64,000 bases of DNA from Akkermansia muciniphila (GTDB lineage: Bacteria > Verrucomicrobiota > Verrucomicrobiia > Verrucomicrobiales > Akkermansiaceae): contig CAMDAD010000001.1 of assembly GCA_945888515.1 (NCBI GenBank), positions 1-64,000 of the forward strand, in the 5' to 3' direction. Shown here piece after piece: positions 44,266 to 51,700 of the stretch; position 1 is the first letter of the stretch; every line of letters starts with the position of its first letter. Under the pieces are notes generated by a model. That model was not told where the DNA came from and searched no databases. It saw nothing but the letters and a program-made list of their open reading frames with translations. The position numbers and the translations under genes are program-made.

Positions 44266-46206
44266 TCATGCTTTCGCCATGGCAAAATCGCGAATCACCC
44301 TCACCATAAAATCAAGCTGCTCGCTTGTCAGGCCGGGATAAGTGCCGAGAAACATCGTTTGGTTCATAATGCGGTCGGCGACAGGCAGCTCACCGGATAC
44401 TCGCATGGCGTCGGGATTGTCATGGCGCAGTTGCACAAAGGCGGGTTGGCGGACGAGGTTGCCGCCAAAGAGCATGCGATTACCAATCTTGTGGTGGTCG
44501 AGTTCCTGGGCAAGTTCCGTCCGGGTGAAGGGAGCCGATTCCTTGACGGTGATCTTGAAGCCAAACCAGGAGCAGTCGGTGCGGCAGTCTGTGGCATCCC
44601 AAGAAAAGACCGAAGAGAAATCAGGTGAGAGGGGGAGGGGTGTAGGGGGGGAGGTAGATTGCTGATTCCTGATTTTTGATTCCTGTTCCCTCTCTTCTGG
44701 TGGGATCCAAGCGGTGGCGTGGGTAGGGAGGGCGAAGTCGATGAATTCTTTGAGTCCATGGAGGCCGCGGCGGAGGTGTTCCCAGTTGCGCTTGCGAGCT
44801 TCAATGAAGTCCGGGAGGCGCTTGAGCTGCACGCGGCCAATGGCGGCCTGGATGTCGAGCGGTTTGACGTTGTAGCCGAGGTGGGAGTAAATGTATTTGT
44901 GGTCGTAGCCTCTTGGGAGCTCGCCAAGTTGCCAATCGAAGCGTTTGTCGCAGGTGTTGTCTTTCCCCGAGGGGCACCAGCAATCGCGCCCCCAATCGCG
45001 GAAGCTTTCGGCGTAGGTTTTGAGGGAGGCGCGGCGGATGATATTGACCGAACCGCCCTCGCCCATGGTGAGATGATGGGGAGGGTAGAAGGACTGGGTG
45101 GAGATGTCTCCAAATGCCCCAGTCGGGGCGGTGAGTAAGAGTACCGAGGAGCTGCCTGATTGGGCTGTCTCTTGGACGTGGTAACGGATAATGGGATGTT
45201 CGCCCTTATCGGCGATTTTGATGAGGTGCTCGAGGCCAAGCTCTTTGGCTTTGGCTACGGGGAGTGTATAGGTACAGCCCAACGCATCGCAATTGTCCTC
45301 AATAAGCCAGAGATCGTGCCTTTTGCAGAATTCCAAAACGACGAGGAACTCGAAGGGGTTACCCAAGGCGTGCGCCATCATCACGGCTTTGGTCTTGCCG
45401 GGGCTGTAGGCGGCTTCGAGTAAACTGCAGTCCGCGTTTCCGGTGAGGGGCTTTGCGTCGATGAAAACGGGAACGGCACCGCACTGGATGATGGGCGCGA
45501 CAGTGGTGGGAAAGCCTGCGGCAACGGTGATGACCTCATCCCCGGGACGGATGCGTTTGTGGGCGGGAAGCTTGTGGGTGGTGAGCGCAGAAAAGGCCAC
45601 GAGATTGGCCGACGAGCCGGAATTGACCAACAGGCAGTGTTTTACGCCCATGAATTCAGCCAGTTCCTTCTCCATTGCCTCACCTTCCGGGCCGAGCGTC
45701 AGCCAGAAATCCAGCGTGGCGGAAACGGCGGCTTCAACTTCATCTTCGGTGAAGACCCGGCCGGCGTAGGGAATCGTCTGCCCCGCCTGATGCGGCGTCC
45801 GGGCGGGATCGTCACCGGGACGGTTGGCTGCGTGGGCGAGTTTCGAGAACGCCCTGGTGTCATTCTTGATGACTTCTTTTCGCAGGCTTGCAGTGAACGC
45901 GGGAGTGAATCCGACGGGAAGAGGAGCAACCTTGGAGCAGTGAATCTTCAGCGGCCGATTGGTCCGCACATAAGATTGCCGGGGCAGGCACCCGGTTTGA
46001 TAGTCCTGCTCACGGATCGCAATGCACTCCTGCGGTTGCTCTCTACTGGTGATCATGAGCAAATCCAAGTCACCCCGGGCATCCGGGTTGGAGATTACCA
46101 CCGCAGGCCGGTCTTTTGAACCGGTTGCGTCGGTGAACGGAAACAATACTCTAACACATTTGCCAATCATTTGAACGGAAGTCGGGGTTGTCATGGTATA
46201 TATCAT
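44266..46206 (-). CDS. rfbH: MazF/PemK-like toxin fused to E1-type CDP-sugar 3-dehydrase (RfbH)
   Basis: 646 residues in one uninterrupted frame. Residues ~12-112 are MazF/PemK-like: VRVLFPFTDATGSKDRPAVVIS, then LMITSREQ, then GCLPRQSYVRTNR. Residues ~112-646 are RfbH/E1 dehydrase, which removes the C3 hydroxyl of CDP-4-keto-6-deoxyglucose using PMP and a [2Fe-2S] cluster. The paired His at 377/378 (YPPHHLTMGEGG) replaces the PLP lysine. Cluster ligands are C306, C409, C411 and C419. Two insertions, 45 residues near 315-360 and a repeat-encoded one near 503-540, are unusual. ATG 46206 overlaps the antitoxin stop; ATG 46194 is an alternative. Confidence 0.88.
   Translation of the reverse strand: MIYTMTTPTSVQMIGKCVRVLFPFTDATGSKDRPAVVISNPDARGDLDLLMITSREQPQECIAIREQDYQTGCLPRQSYVRTNRPLKIHCSKVAPLPVGFTPAFTASLRKEVIKNDTRAFSKLAHAANRPGDDPARTPHQAGQTIPYAGRVFTEDEVEAAVSATLDFWLTLGPEGEAMEKELAEFMGVKHCLLVNSGSSANLVAFSALTTHKLPAHKRIRPGDEVITVAAGFPTTVAPIIQCGAVPVFIDAKPLTGNADCSLLEAAYSPGKTKAVMMAHALGNPFEFLVVLEFCKRHDLWLIEDNCDALGCTYTLPVAKAKELGLEHLIKIADKGEHPIIRYHVQETAQSGSSSVLLLTAPTGAFGDISTQSFYPPHHLTMGEGGSVNIIRRASLKTYAESFRDWGRDCWCPSGKDNTCDKRFDWQLGELPRGYDHKYIYSHLGYNVKPLDIQAAIGRVQLKRLPDFIEARKRNWEHLRRGLHGLKEFIDFALPTHATAWIPPEEREQESKIRNQQSTSPPTPLPLSPDFSSVFSWDATDCRTDCSWFGFKITVKESAPFTRTELAQELDHHKIGNRMLFGGNLVRQPAFVQLRHDNPDAMRVSGELPVADRIMNQTMFLGTYPGLTSEQLDFMVRVIRDFAMAKA
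44657..44698. repeat. Seven-base tandem repeat inside rfbH
   Basis: Six consecutive 7-mers on the + strand: GATTGCT, GATTCCT, GATTTTT, GATTCCT, GTTCCCT, CTCTTCT. Total 42 bases, divisible by three, so the frame is kept. It encodes a Ser/Gln/Asn/Arg-rich insert in the dehydrase, absent from the family pattern I know. Confidence 0.75.
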
Positions 46207-46415
46207 TGCTTTGCGAGCGCATCGAGTGCATCGCTCCAATCTTCTTCGTCCTCTGCAACGATCGATTGAAGCTGTAGCAATTCTTCGGGACGATATCCCA
46301 TCCGCTTTGCAATTTCATCGGAGGTATAGAGAACGACAGGAACATCCAGCGGTAGTTCGTTTTCATCCGCGATGATCTCAATACGGTCTTGGTGTTTGAT
46401 TAAGGTTACTTGCAT
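46203..46415 (-). CDS. Antitoxin-like small protein upstream of the toxin fusion
   Basis: 70 residues, acidic: MQVTLIKHQDRIEIIADENE, then LPLDVPVVLYTSDEIAKRMGYRPEELLQ, ending with an acidic helix (VAEDEEDWSDALDALAKQ). Size, charge and position directly upstream of a MazF-like domain with an ATGA overlap fit a type II antitoxin. The family is not one I can name. Start ATG 46415 follows a repeat-rich spacer; the longer frame to 46583 runs through repeat DNA. Confidence 0.7.
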   Translation of the reverse strand: MQVTLIKHQDRIEIIADENELPLDVPVVLYTSDEIAKRMGYRPEELLQLQSIVAEDEEDWSDALDALAKQ

Positions 46416-46495
46416 AAGGGGTGTCGGGTGATGAGATGGCTTTGATGGATGGTGGTGCGGTTGAACCGCGAATGAGAAGGGAAAGAATAGCCTCC

Positions 46496-46626
46496 GGCGG
46501 AAGAAGGTAATTTGGGCGGATTGACTCAAAGCCGCCCCACAGCTTTTCGCCCTACGGGCACGTCGCGAATAGCTCCTGTCCAAACCACCTATAAGCCTTC
46601 GGTGGTTTTGGACCGAATCCGCCCTA
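46496..46626. repeat. Interspersed repeat family A, copy 1
   Basis: Starts GGCGGAAGAAGGTAATTTGG and contains nested short hairpins (GCCCTACGGGC; ACCACCTATAAGCCTTCGGTGGT). It shares ends and layout with 63392-63511. It lies between the antitoxin gene and rfbG. Its CGCCCTACC end forms a 9-bp hairpin with the start of the next repeat (46620-46640). Confidence 0.65.
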
Positions 46627-46631
46627 CCGTT

Positions 46632-46682
46632 GGTAGGGCGTGGTCGGCCTCGCCGCGCCCAGTTGTCCGCCGAATGGCGGTG
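46632..46682. repeat. Interspersed repeat family B, copy 1
   Basis: About 50 bp, starting GGTAGGGCGTGGTCGGCCTC and ending in the hairpin CCGCCGAATGGCGG. Near-identical copies are at 59921-59969 and 60693-60742. It ends 3 bases from the rfbG stop codon and could act as its terminator or an mRNA stabiliser. Confidence 0.8.
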
Positions 46683-46685
46683 CTT

Positions 46686-47852
46686 TTATTCTTCTCCCGT
46701 CGCCCATGCAAGTCCCTTGGCGGCCGCGGCTTGATGATAGGTTTGAATCTGTTGGGTCGTGAGTTCATGAATATTCCAGCCGTTGGCTTCGTCTTGATAC
46801 CATTCAGCCGTAGCAGCGACCGTTTGCTCGAAGTTCCAAACCGGCTGCCACTGGAGCAGGTGGAACGCCTTGTCGATGGCGAGATTCAGCTTGGATGCCT
46901 CGTGCACGGCGTTCGGGTCGGAGGCGTCTGTCCATTCGCCGCCGGTGTGTTTCAGCAGCTCTTGGACGAGTTCGGCGACGGTGCGGTTGCTGGTGAGCGC
47001 CGGACCGAAGTTGAATGCGGATGAGAGGGAAGAAGAACAAGGGACGATTGACGATTGACGATTGTTGATTGTTGATTGTTGGCTCGACGGAGAGGCTAGG
47101 GAGGCGGCGAGGTGGAGGTAGCCGCTGAGGGGTTCGAGGACATGCTGCCAGGGACGGGTGGCGATTTTATTGCGGACGGGGATGGCTTGGCCTTCGCGGA
47201 GGGCGCGGATGCAATCGGGAACGATTCGATCGAGTGCCCAATCACCGCCACCGATGACATTTCCCGCCCGTGCGGAGGCCAGTTTGATTCCCGCATCTTG
47301 ATTGCTGACTCCTGCTCCCTGAGCAAAGAAAGAGCGGCGATAGGAGTCGATGACGAGCTCCGCAGCACCTTTGCTGGCACTGTAGGGATCGTGGCCGCCC
47401 ATGGCGTCTTCCTCGCGATAGGCATGGAGCCATTCCCGGTTATCGTAACACTTGTCCGTGGTGACGCAAACGACCGAGCAGGCTTGGTTCCGAAGGCGCA
47501 CCGCTTCAAGAACGTGCGCGGTGCCCATCACATTGGTGGCGAACGTTTCGATGGGAATCTCATAGGATAGCCGGACCAGCGGTTGCGCGGCCAAGTGCAA
47601 AACCAGGTCCGGGTTCGCTTGATCCAGGGCTTTGGAAAGGGCGGAGCGATCCGCAAGGTCCGCGCGGGTGTCTCCGGCGATGCGATCCGCAAGTCCCAAC
47701 TGATGGAAGAGGATTTCGTGGGGTTGGGGGTCGAGCGCGTAGCCGTGGACTTCGGCACCCAGCATCAGCAACCACTCGGTAAGCCACGAGCCTTTGAAGC
47801 CGGTGTGGCCGGTGAGGAAGATGCGTTTCTTTTGATAGAAGCTGCTGAACAT
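46686..47852 (-). CDS. rfbG: CDP-glucose 4,6-dehydratase
   Basis: 388 residues, extended SDR. RIFLTGHTGFKGSWLTEWLL is the diagnostic N-terminus. Also present are LVRLSYEIPIETFATNVMGT, VTTDKCYDN and the catalytic YSASKGAAELV, followed by ARAGNVIGGGDWA. It converts CDP-glucose to CDP-4-keto-6-deoxyglucose, the substrate of RfbH. Two inserts are encoded by 7-base DNA repeats (residues ~176-187 and ~257-271). It is 123 bases downstream of rfbF. Confidence 0.95.
   Translation of the reverse strand: MFSSFYQKKRIFLTGHTGFKGSWLTEWLLMLGAEVHGYALDPQPHEILFHQLGLADRIAGDTRADLADRSALSKALDQANPDLVLHLAAQPLVRLSYEIPIETFATNVMGTAHVLEAVRLRNQACSVVCVTTDKCYDNREWLHAYREEDAMGGHDPYSASKGAAELVIDSYRRSFFAQGAGVSNQDAGIKLASARAGNVIGGGDWALDRIVPDCIRALREGQAIPVRNKIATRPWQHVLEPLSGYLHLAASLASPSSQQSTINNRQSSIVPCSSSLSSAFNFGPALTSNRTVAELVQELLKHTGGEWTDASDPNAVHEASKLNLAIDKAFHLLQWQPVWNFEQTVAATAEWYQDEANGWNIHELTTQQIQTYHQAAAAKGLAWATGEE
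47043..47084. repeat. Seven-base tandem repeat inside rfbG
   Basis: Six 7-mers: GACGATT three times, GTTGATT twice, GTTGGCT. 42 bases, frame-neutral. On the coding strand it gives the Gln/Ser/Asn-rich segment QQSTINNRQSSIV. Confidence 0.85.
47293..47327. repeat. Second seven-base repeat tract inside rfbG
   Basis: GCATCTT, GATTGCT, GACTCCT, GCTCCCT, GAGCAAA: the same GATT/CT 7-mer style as in rfbH, more degenerate. It encodes GAGVSNQDAG just before the conserved RAGNVIGGGDW. Confidence 0.6.
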
Positions 47853-47974
47853 GGTCGGAGGACGTGGGGAATGAAGGTCCTAAAGGAGCAGAATTCGAAA
47901 TAAAAAAATGGGAGCTGGGAATTTGGCCTTTCGTGAATTTCAGAACGGCGGCAATCGAATTGAAGTCTTTCAAA

Positions 47975-48742
47975 TTACCATGTCTTCCAAGGCGCCTTGC
48001 CTGACTCCCAGAGGCCTTCAAGTTCGATCTTGTCCCGAAGCGTGTCCATCGGCCGCCAGAAACCTGAGTGCTTGTAGATATTGAGCTCCTGTCTTGCTGC
48101 CAGCGCTTCAAGTGGCGCGCGCTCCCAGATACTCTTGTCTCCTTCAATCAGATCGAAGACGGACGGCTCTAGCACAAAGAATCCGCCGTTGATCCATGAA
48201 CCGTCACCGGCGGGCTTCTCTTGAAACGAACGGACGTGATCTCCAACGACGTCAAGTGAGCCGAAGCGTCCGGGAGGTTGGACGCCGGTGAGGGTCGCCT
48301 TCAAGCCGGAGGCTTTGTGTCGTGCGATGAGGGCGGTGATGTCGATGTCACCGACGCCGTCACCGTATGTGCAACAGAAGGTCTCACCGTTAACGTAGTC
48401 CTGGATCCGCTTGATTCGACCGCCAGTGAGAGTTTCTTCGCCGGTGTCAACAATGGTCACTCGCCACGGCTCCGCTTTTTTGTGGTGAACTTCCATGGTA
48501 TTGTTCGCCATGTCAAAAGTGACATCGGACATGTGGAGGAAGTAATTGGCAAAATATTCCTTGATGATGTAACCCTTGTAGCCAGCGCAAATGACAAAAT
48601 CATTAATTCCATGAGCGCTATAGATTTTAAGAATGTGCCAGAGAATCGGGCGACCGCCGATCTCCACCATCGGTTTTGGTTTAAGGGCGGTTTCTTCGGA
48701 GAGGCGAGTGCCTAGGCCCCCAGCAAGGATAACTGTCTTCAT
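47975..48742 (-). CDS. rfbF: Glucose-1-phosphate cytidylyltransferase
   Basis: 255 residues. The signature MKTVILAGGLGTRLSEETAL followed by KPKPMVEIGG is that of the CTP-using enzyme, and the KTEGDG-equivalent CCTYGDGVGDIDI gives the metal site. It makes CDP-glucose, the entry to 3,6-dideoxyhexose synthesis. It is directly upstream of rfbG in transcription order, as in enterobacterial O-antigen clusters. Confidence 0.97.
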   Translation of the reverse strand: MKTVILAGGLGTRLSEETALKPKPMVEIGGRPILWHILKIYSAHGINDFVICAGYKGYIIKEYFANYFLHMSDVTFDMANNTMEVHHKKAEPWRVTIVDTGEETLTGGRIKRIQDYVNGETFCCTYGDGVGDIDITALIARHKASGLKATLTGVQPPGRFGSLDVVGDHVRSFQEKPAGDGSWINGGFFVLEPSVFDLIEGDKSIWERAPLEALAARQELNIYKHSGFWRPMDTLRDKIELEGLWESGKAPWKTW

Positions 48743-48789
48743 GTGTTATAGATTAATTACAAAAAATTGAGTTTTCAAGCACATCTCTC

Positions 48790-50022
48790 TCAAATCAAGA
48801 GGTTAGATCGGTTGGATTTGAGGATAGTGATGAATTCCCGGATCCATTGGGCCGGAGTAGCGTTACAGAGCAACCAATCGTGTCCATTTTGTCCCATTTG
48901 GGCTCTTTTTGCCGGACCCGCAGACTCCATTAGAGTAACGCACTCGGCAAGTGACCGTGGATTTCCGGGTTCATGGAGGTAGCCTGTCGAACCTGGGATC
49001 ACGGTTTCAGTCAGTCCACCGGATCCAGAGGCAATCACAGGACGTGATGCTTCATAGGCTTCGTAGACGATTAAACCTAGAGGCTCCCACCAAATGGAGG
49101 GCGCGATAAGTCCTCGAGAAGTGCGGATCAGATGCTGCTTACGCTCACCCGAAACGAAGCCGATGCACTCGACTTTAGCGAGCTTGCTTGCCCAGACATG
49201 AAGGCGAGCCTCCTCGGGGCCGGTTCCGGCGAGAATCAGCTTCGGACAAGCCTCACCAAGTTGGGCCTCGAGTATCTCCCACGCATCAAGGAGAGTAAAA
49301 ACTCCTTTTTCAGGAACCAAGCGGCCCAAAAAGAGATAATGATCACTTTCCGATTGGGATTGAAGTTGCCCTTCTACTGACCAGCAGTGGCGCAGTGTGA
49401 CCACCTTGTGGGCTGGTATTCCTGCCTCGACGAATTTATCGCGCATGAACTCCGACACAGCAATCCAGCGGGTGACTGTATCAAGCTTTCCTGATTTTTG
49501 GAGTAGAAACAGGTGCAGGCTGAGTAGGGCGGTTTTGAGGCGGGAGCGTTCCCATGATCCGGCGAGAATCTCAGGAAGCATGTTGCCATGAAGAGGACGA
49601 GGGTCGACCTTGTTTTGGATCCACAAAGTACCCGAAGGACTGAACGGGCGGAAATTGTGTATATATTGAATGACGGGTATCCCGTGTTGAGCGGCTTCAA
49701 TGTAGAGACCGAATGAGGCGACGGGAATGAGATTATGAAAGATCAGTACGTCGGGATTCACAGACGCAATCTCCTCACGCAGTCGTTGGCGTGAATTGGG
49801 ATTGTTCCCTATCCAGAACGCCTGGCGGAAAAAACCAGGTGATCCTCGCCCTTTCCAAGCCCGACTGTGAAAGCGGAGATCATGAAATTCGACAAATCCC
49901 AGTCCAAGGCTGCTCATTTTATCTACCCATACTTCCTCGCCACCGATTTCCATGTATTGGTTCAAAACCTGAAGGACTCGGATAGGGCGATCCTCGGGTG
50001 TAATCCTAGCGAATTGAGTCAT
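48790..50022 (-). CDS. GT4-family glycosyltransferase
   Basis: 410 residues, GT-B fold. The acceptor half starts RVLQVLNQYMEIGGEEVWV; the donor half has YLFLGRLVPEKGVFTLLDAWE, LILAGTGPEEARL and APSIWWEPLGLIVYEAYEASRPVIAS, including the EPLGL variant of the conserved EPFG donor motif. One membrane-associated basic patch, no transmembrane helix. It probably adds a sugar to the lipid-linked repeat unit. Confidence 0.92.
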   Translation of the reverse strand: MTQFARITPEDRPIRVLQVLNQYMEIGGEEVWVDKMSSLGLGFVEFHDLRFHSRAWKGRGSPGFFRQAFWIGNNPNSRQRLREEIASVNPDVLIFHNLIPVASFGLYIEAAQHGIPVIQYIHNFRPFSPSGTLWIQNKVDPRPLHGNMLPEILAGSWERSRLKTALLSLHLFLLQKSGKLDTVTRWIAVSEFMRDKFVEAGIPAHKVVTLRHCWSVEGQLQSQSESDHYLFLGRLVPEKGVFTLLDAWEILEAQLGEACPKLILAGTGPEEARLHVWASKLAKVECIGFVSGERKQHLIRTSRGLIAPSIWWEPLGLIVYEAYEASRPVIASGSGGLTETVIPGSTGYLHEPGNPRSLAECVTLMESAGPAKRAQMGQNGHDWLLCNATPAQWIREFITILKSNRSNLLI

Positions 50023-50165
50023 TTTTCAGAAAAAAAAGGGGGCCAATACGTCAAACTATTCGAAGAAACGCGGCCGGTAGTGGGGCAGATGCTACTGAAT
50101 TCTTACCACTCGCCGTGTGTTTGAATTTATTGCCTTGGAAACCGGATGAGGGATGGAAGTGGCTG

Positions 50166-50960
50166 TCAGGATTTGAAAACCATGCCGATGAACTGATTGC
50201 CGAGAAAGTTGAGTGGGGTGAGAGCTGCATAAATGGATTTTGCAGCGAGTAGACTCAGCTTGCCGTTGCCAAGTGGGTGTACCGCCCTGTGAACAAACCC
50301 ACTGTGGTCCCAGAGGCGGATGACCTCAAATGCAAGATCGCGTTTTAAAAGTTGGCTGCGGGTTGCTGATTTCAAGAGGTCGGCGTTCCAGCGGAATACG
50401 TAGTTGAATATACCCTCATGTTCTTCCCATTCACGGCCGAGGATGCGCCCGGACCAGCCCGATTGGGGTTCTAACACGATTACGGCCTTCCTTGCCACCC
50501 GTAGCATTTCGTTGAAGCCAAGGACAGGGCGAGGAAGGTGGTGCAGTCCATCTTGGACCAGGACGACGTCAAAAGATTCGTTTTCAAGGTCCATGGTCTC
50601 AGCGTTTAGTAAGCGGGTCTTCAACCTGGGATCCCGGGCTCGACAAACGCCCAATGCATTCTCCGAAAAATCGGTATTGGTCACCTCGCCAATGCCAGCA
50701 TTGCGGAGGTATGTCGCCTCGCCTCCAACTCCACCGCAAACGCACAAAGCACTCACTTGGCTGAGGTCCTGACCAAGGTAATGCTGCAGACGTTCCATTA
50801 CTTTGTTTAGCCTGCGATCCCGAAGATAGCGCACGACGAGATTTTTTGTGTCATTAAAGGCGAAATCACCTGGATCGCGCCCGAAATTCCGCTCAAAAAC
50901 AGATCGTTGGGCTTCAATGCCGTGATCAGGACTCGAGTAATTGTTAGATAGATGGTTCAT
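50166..50960 (-). CDS. SAM-dependent methyltransferase
   Basis: 264 residues from ATG 50960. Class I fold: motif I ALCVCGGVGGEATYLRNAG, acidic end of strand 2 VTNTDFSENAL, and motif IV FDVVLVQDGLHHLPRP. The upstream frame to 51158 has a different composition and is not used. It is likely to methylate a sugar or a repeat-unit intermediate. It sits between a GT4 gene and an acyltransferase gene. Confidence 0.88.
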   Translation of the reverse strand: MNHLSNNYSSPDHGIEAQRSVFERNFGRDPGDFAFNDTKNLVVRYLRDRRLNKVMERLQHYLGQDLSQVSALCVCGGVGGEATYLRNAGIGEVTNTDFSENALGVCRARDPRLKTRLLNAETMDLENESFDVVLVQDGLHHLPRPVLGFNEMLRVARKAVIVLEPQSGWSGRILGREWEEHEGIFNYVFRWNADLLKSATRSQLLKRDLAFEVIRLWDHSGFVHRAVHPLGNGKLSLLAAKSIYAALTPLNFLGNQFIGMVFKS

Positions 50961-51054
50961 GGATTGGATTGTAGTATGACAGGGATGATCGCAGAGCTGC
51001 TTTGGTGAAGAATAAATAGAACGTTGACTTTCCGGCCGTGGAAGACTGGTTGCC

Positions 51055-51684
51055 TCAGCGTTTTCGCTTCCACTTCTCCGGCAACGGTTTGTTAACGGCC
51101 GGGTTTCCGAAAGCCAGATGGCCGGCGGGGACATTACGGGTGACCACGGCACCGGCACCGACCACCGCGCCGTCGCCTAGGGTGACTCCTTTGAGAATGA
51201 TCGCACGGGCACCAATGAAACAACCGCGCCCGATGTGGATGGGCTTGGCTGTCTCGGCCGCTCTATTATCCCAGCGCCAGTTTGGCAGCGGGAGGTGGAA
51301 ATCGTTGTCGAGAATCATTGCGTCCGCTCCGATGATGGTGCCTTCACCAATTCGGATTTTGGACGCCGCGCAAATGCAGACGCCGCTGATTCCCACGTTG
51401 GACTCTAATTCAAGGAATGCTCCGGGGGCGATAGTGGCGAGCGTGGTCGTGCGACGCCCGATCACTGGATTGGCGGAGATTGAGGAATGTACGACGACTC
51501 CTTCTTTAAGACTCATTCGGGAACCACGGATCACTTGAATTTTGGGTCTGCCTGAGAACCTCACACTAGGATGGACAGTGGCGCCCAAAAATCTTGCCCA
51601 TAACCTCCAAATTGGCAGCATGATCAGATCCCGAAGCACTACCCATTTCCTTAGGATCACGCGAAGTATATTTCTGATGAACAT
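51055..51684 (-). CDS. Hexapeptide-repeat acyltransferase (WbbJ-like)
   Basis: 209 residues forming a left-handed beta-helix: repeats such as IGRGCFIGARAIILKGVTLGDGAVVGAGAVVT and the closing NVPAGHLAFGNPAV. A basic N-terminal part may touch the membrane. Enzymes of this type O-acetylate sugars using acetyl-CoA, with a His (DNDFHLP) at the active site. Ends 95 bases from the methyltransferase start. Confidence 0.9.
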   Translation of the reverse strand: MFIRNILRVILRKWVVLRDLIMLPIWRLWARFLGATVHPSVRFSGRPKIQVIRGSRMSLKEGVVVHSSISANPVIGRRTTTLATIAPGAFLELESNVGISGVCICAASKIRIGEGTIIGADAMILDNDFHLPLPNWRWDNRAAETAKPIHIGRGCFIGARAIILKGVTLGDGAVVGAGAVVTRNVPAGHLAFGNPAVNKPLPEKWKRKR

Positions 51685-51700
51685 AGAGTGAGAATTAGGC

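Noticed and set aside
44364-45239. 291-codon Ser/Pro-rich frame overlapping rfbH on the same strand
   Set aside because: It is a +1 shadow of the rfbH reading frame, which carries all catalytic motifs.
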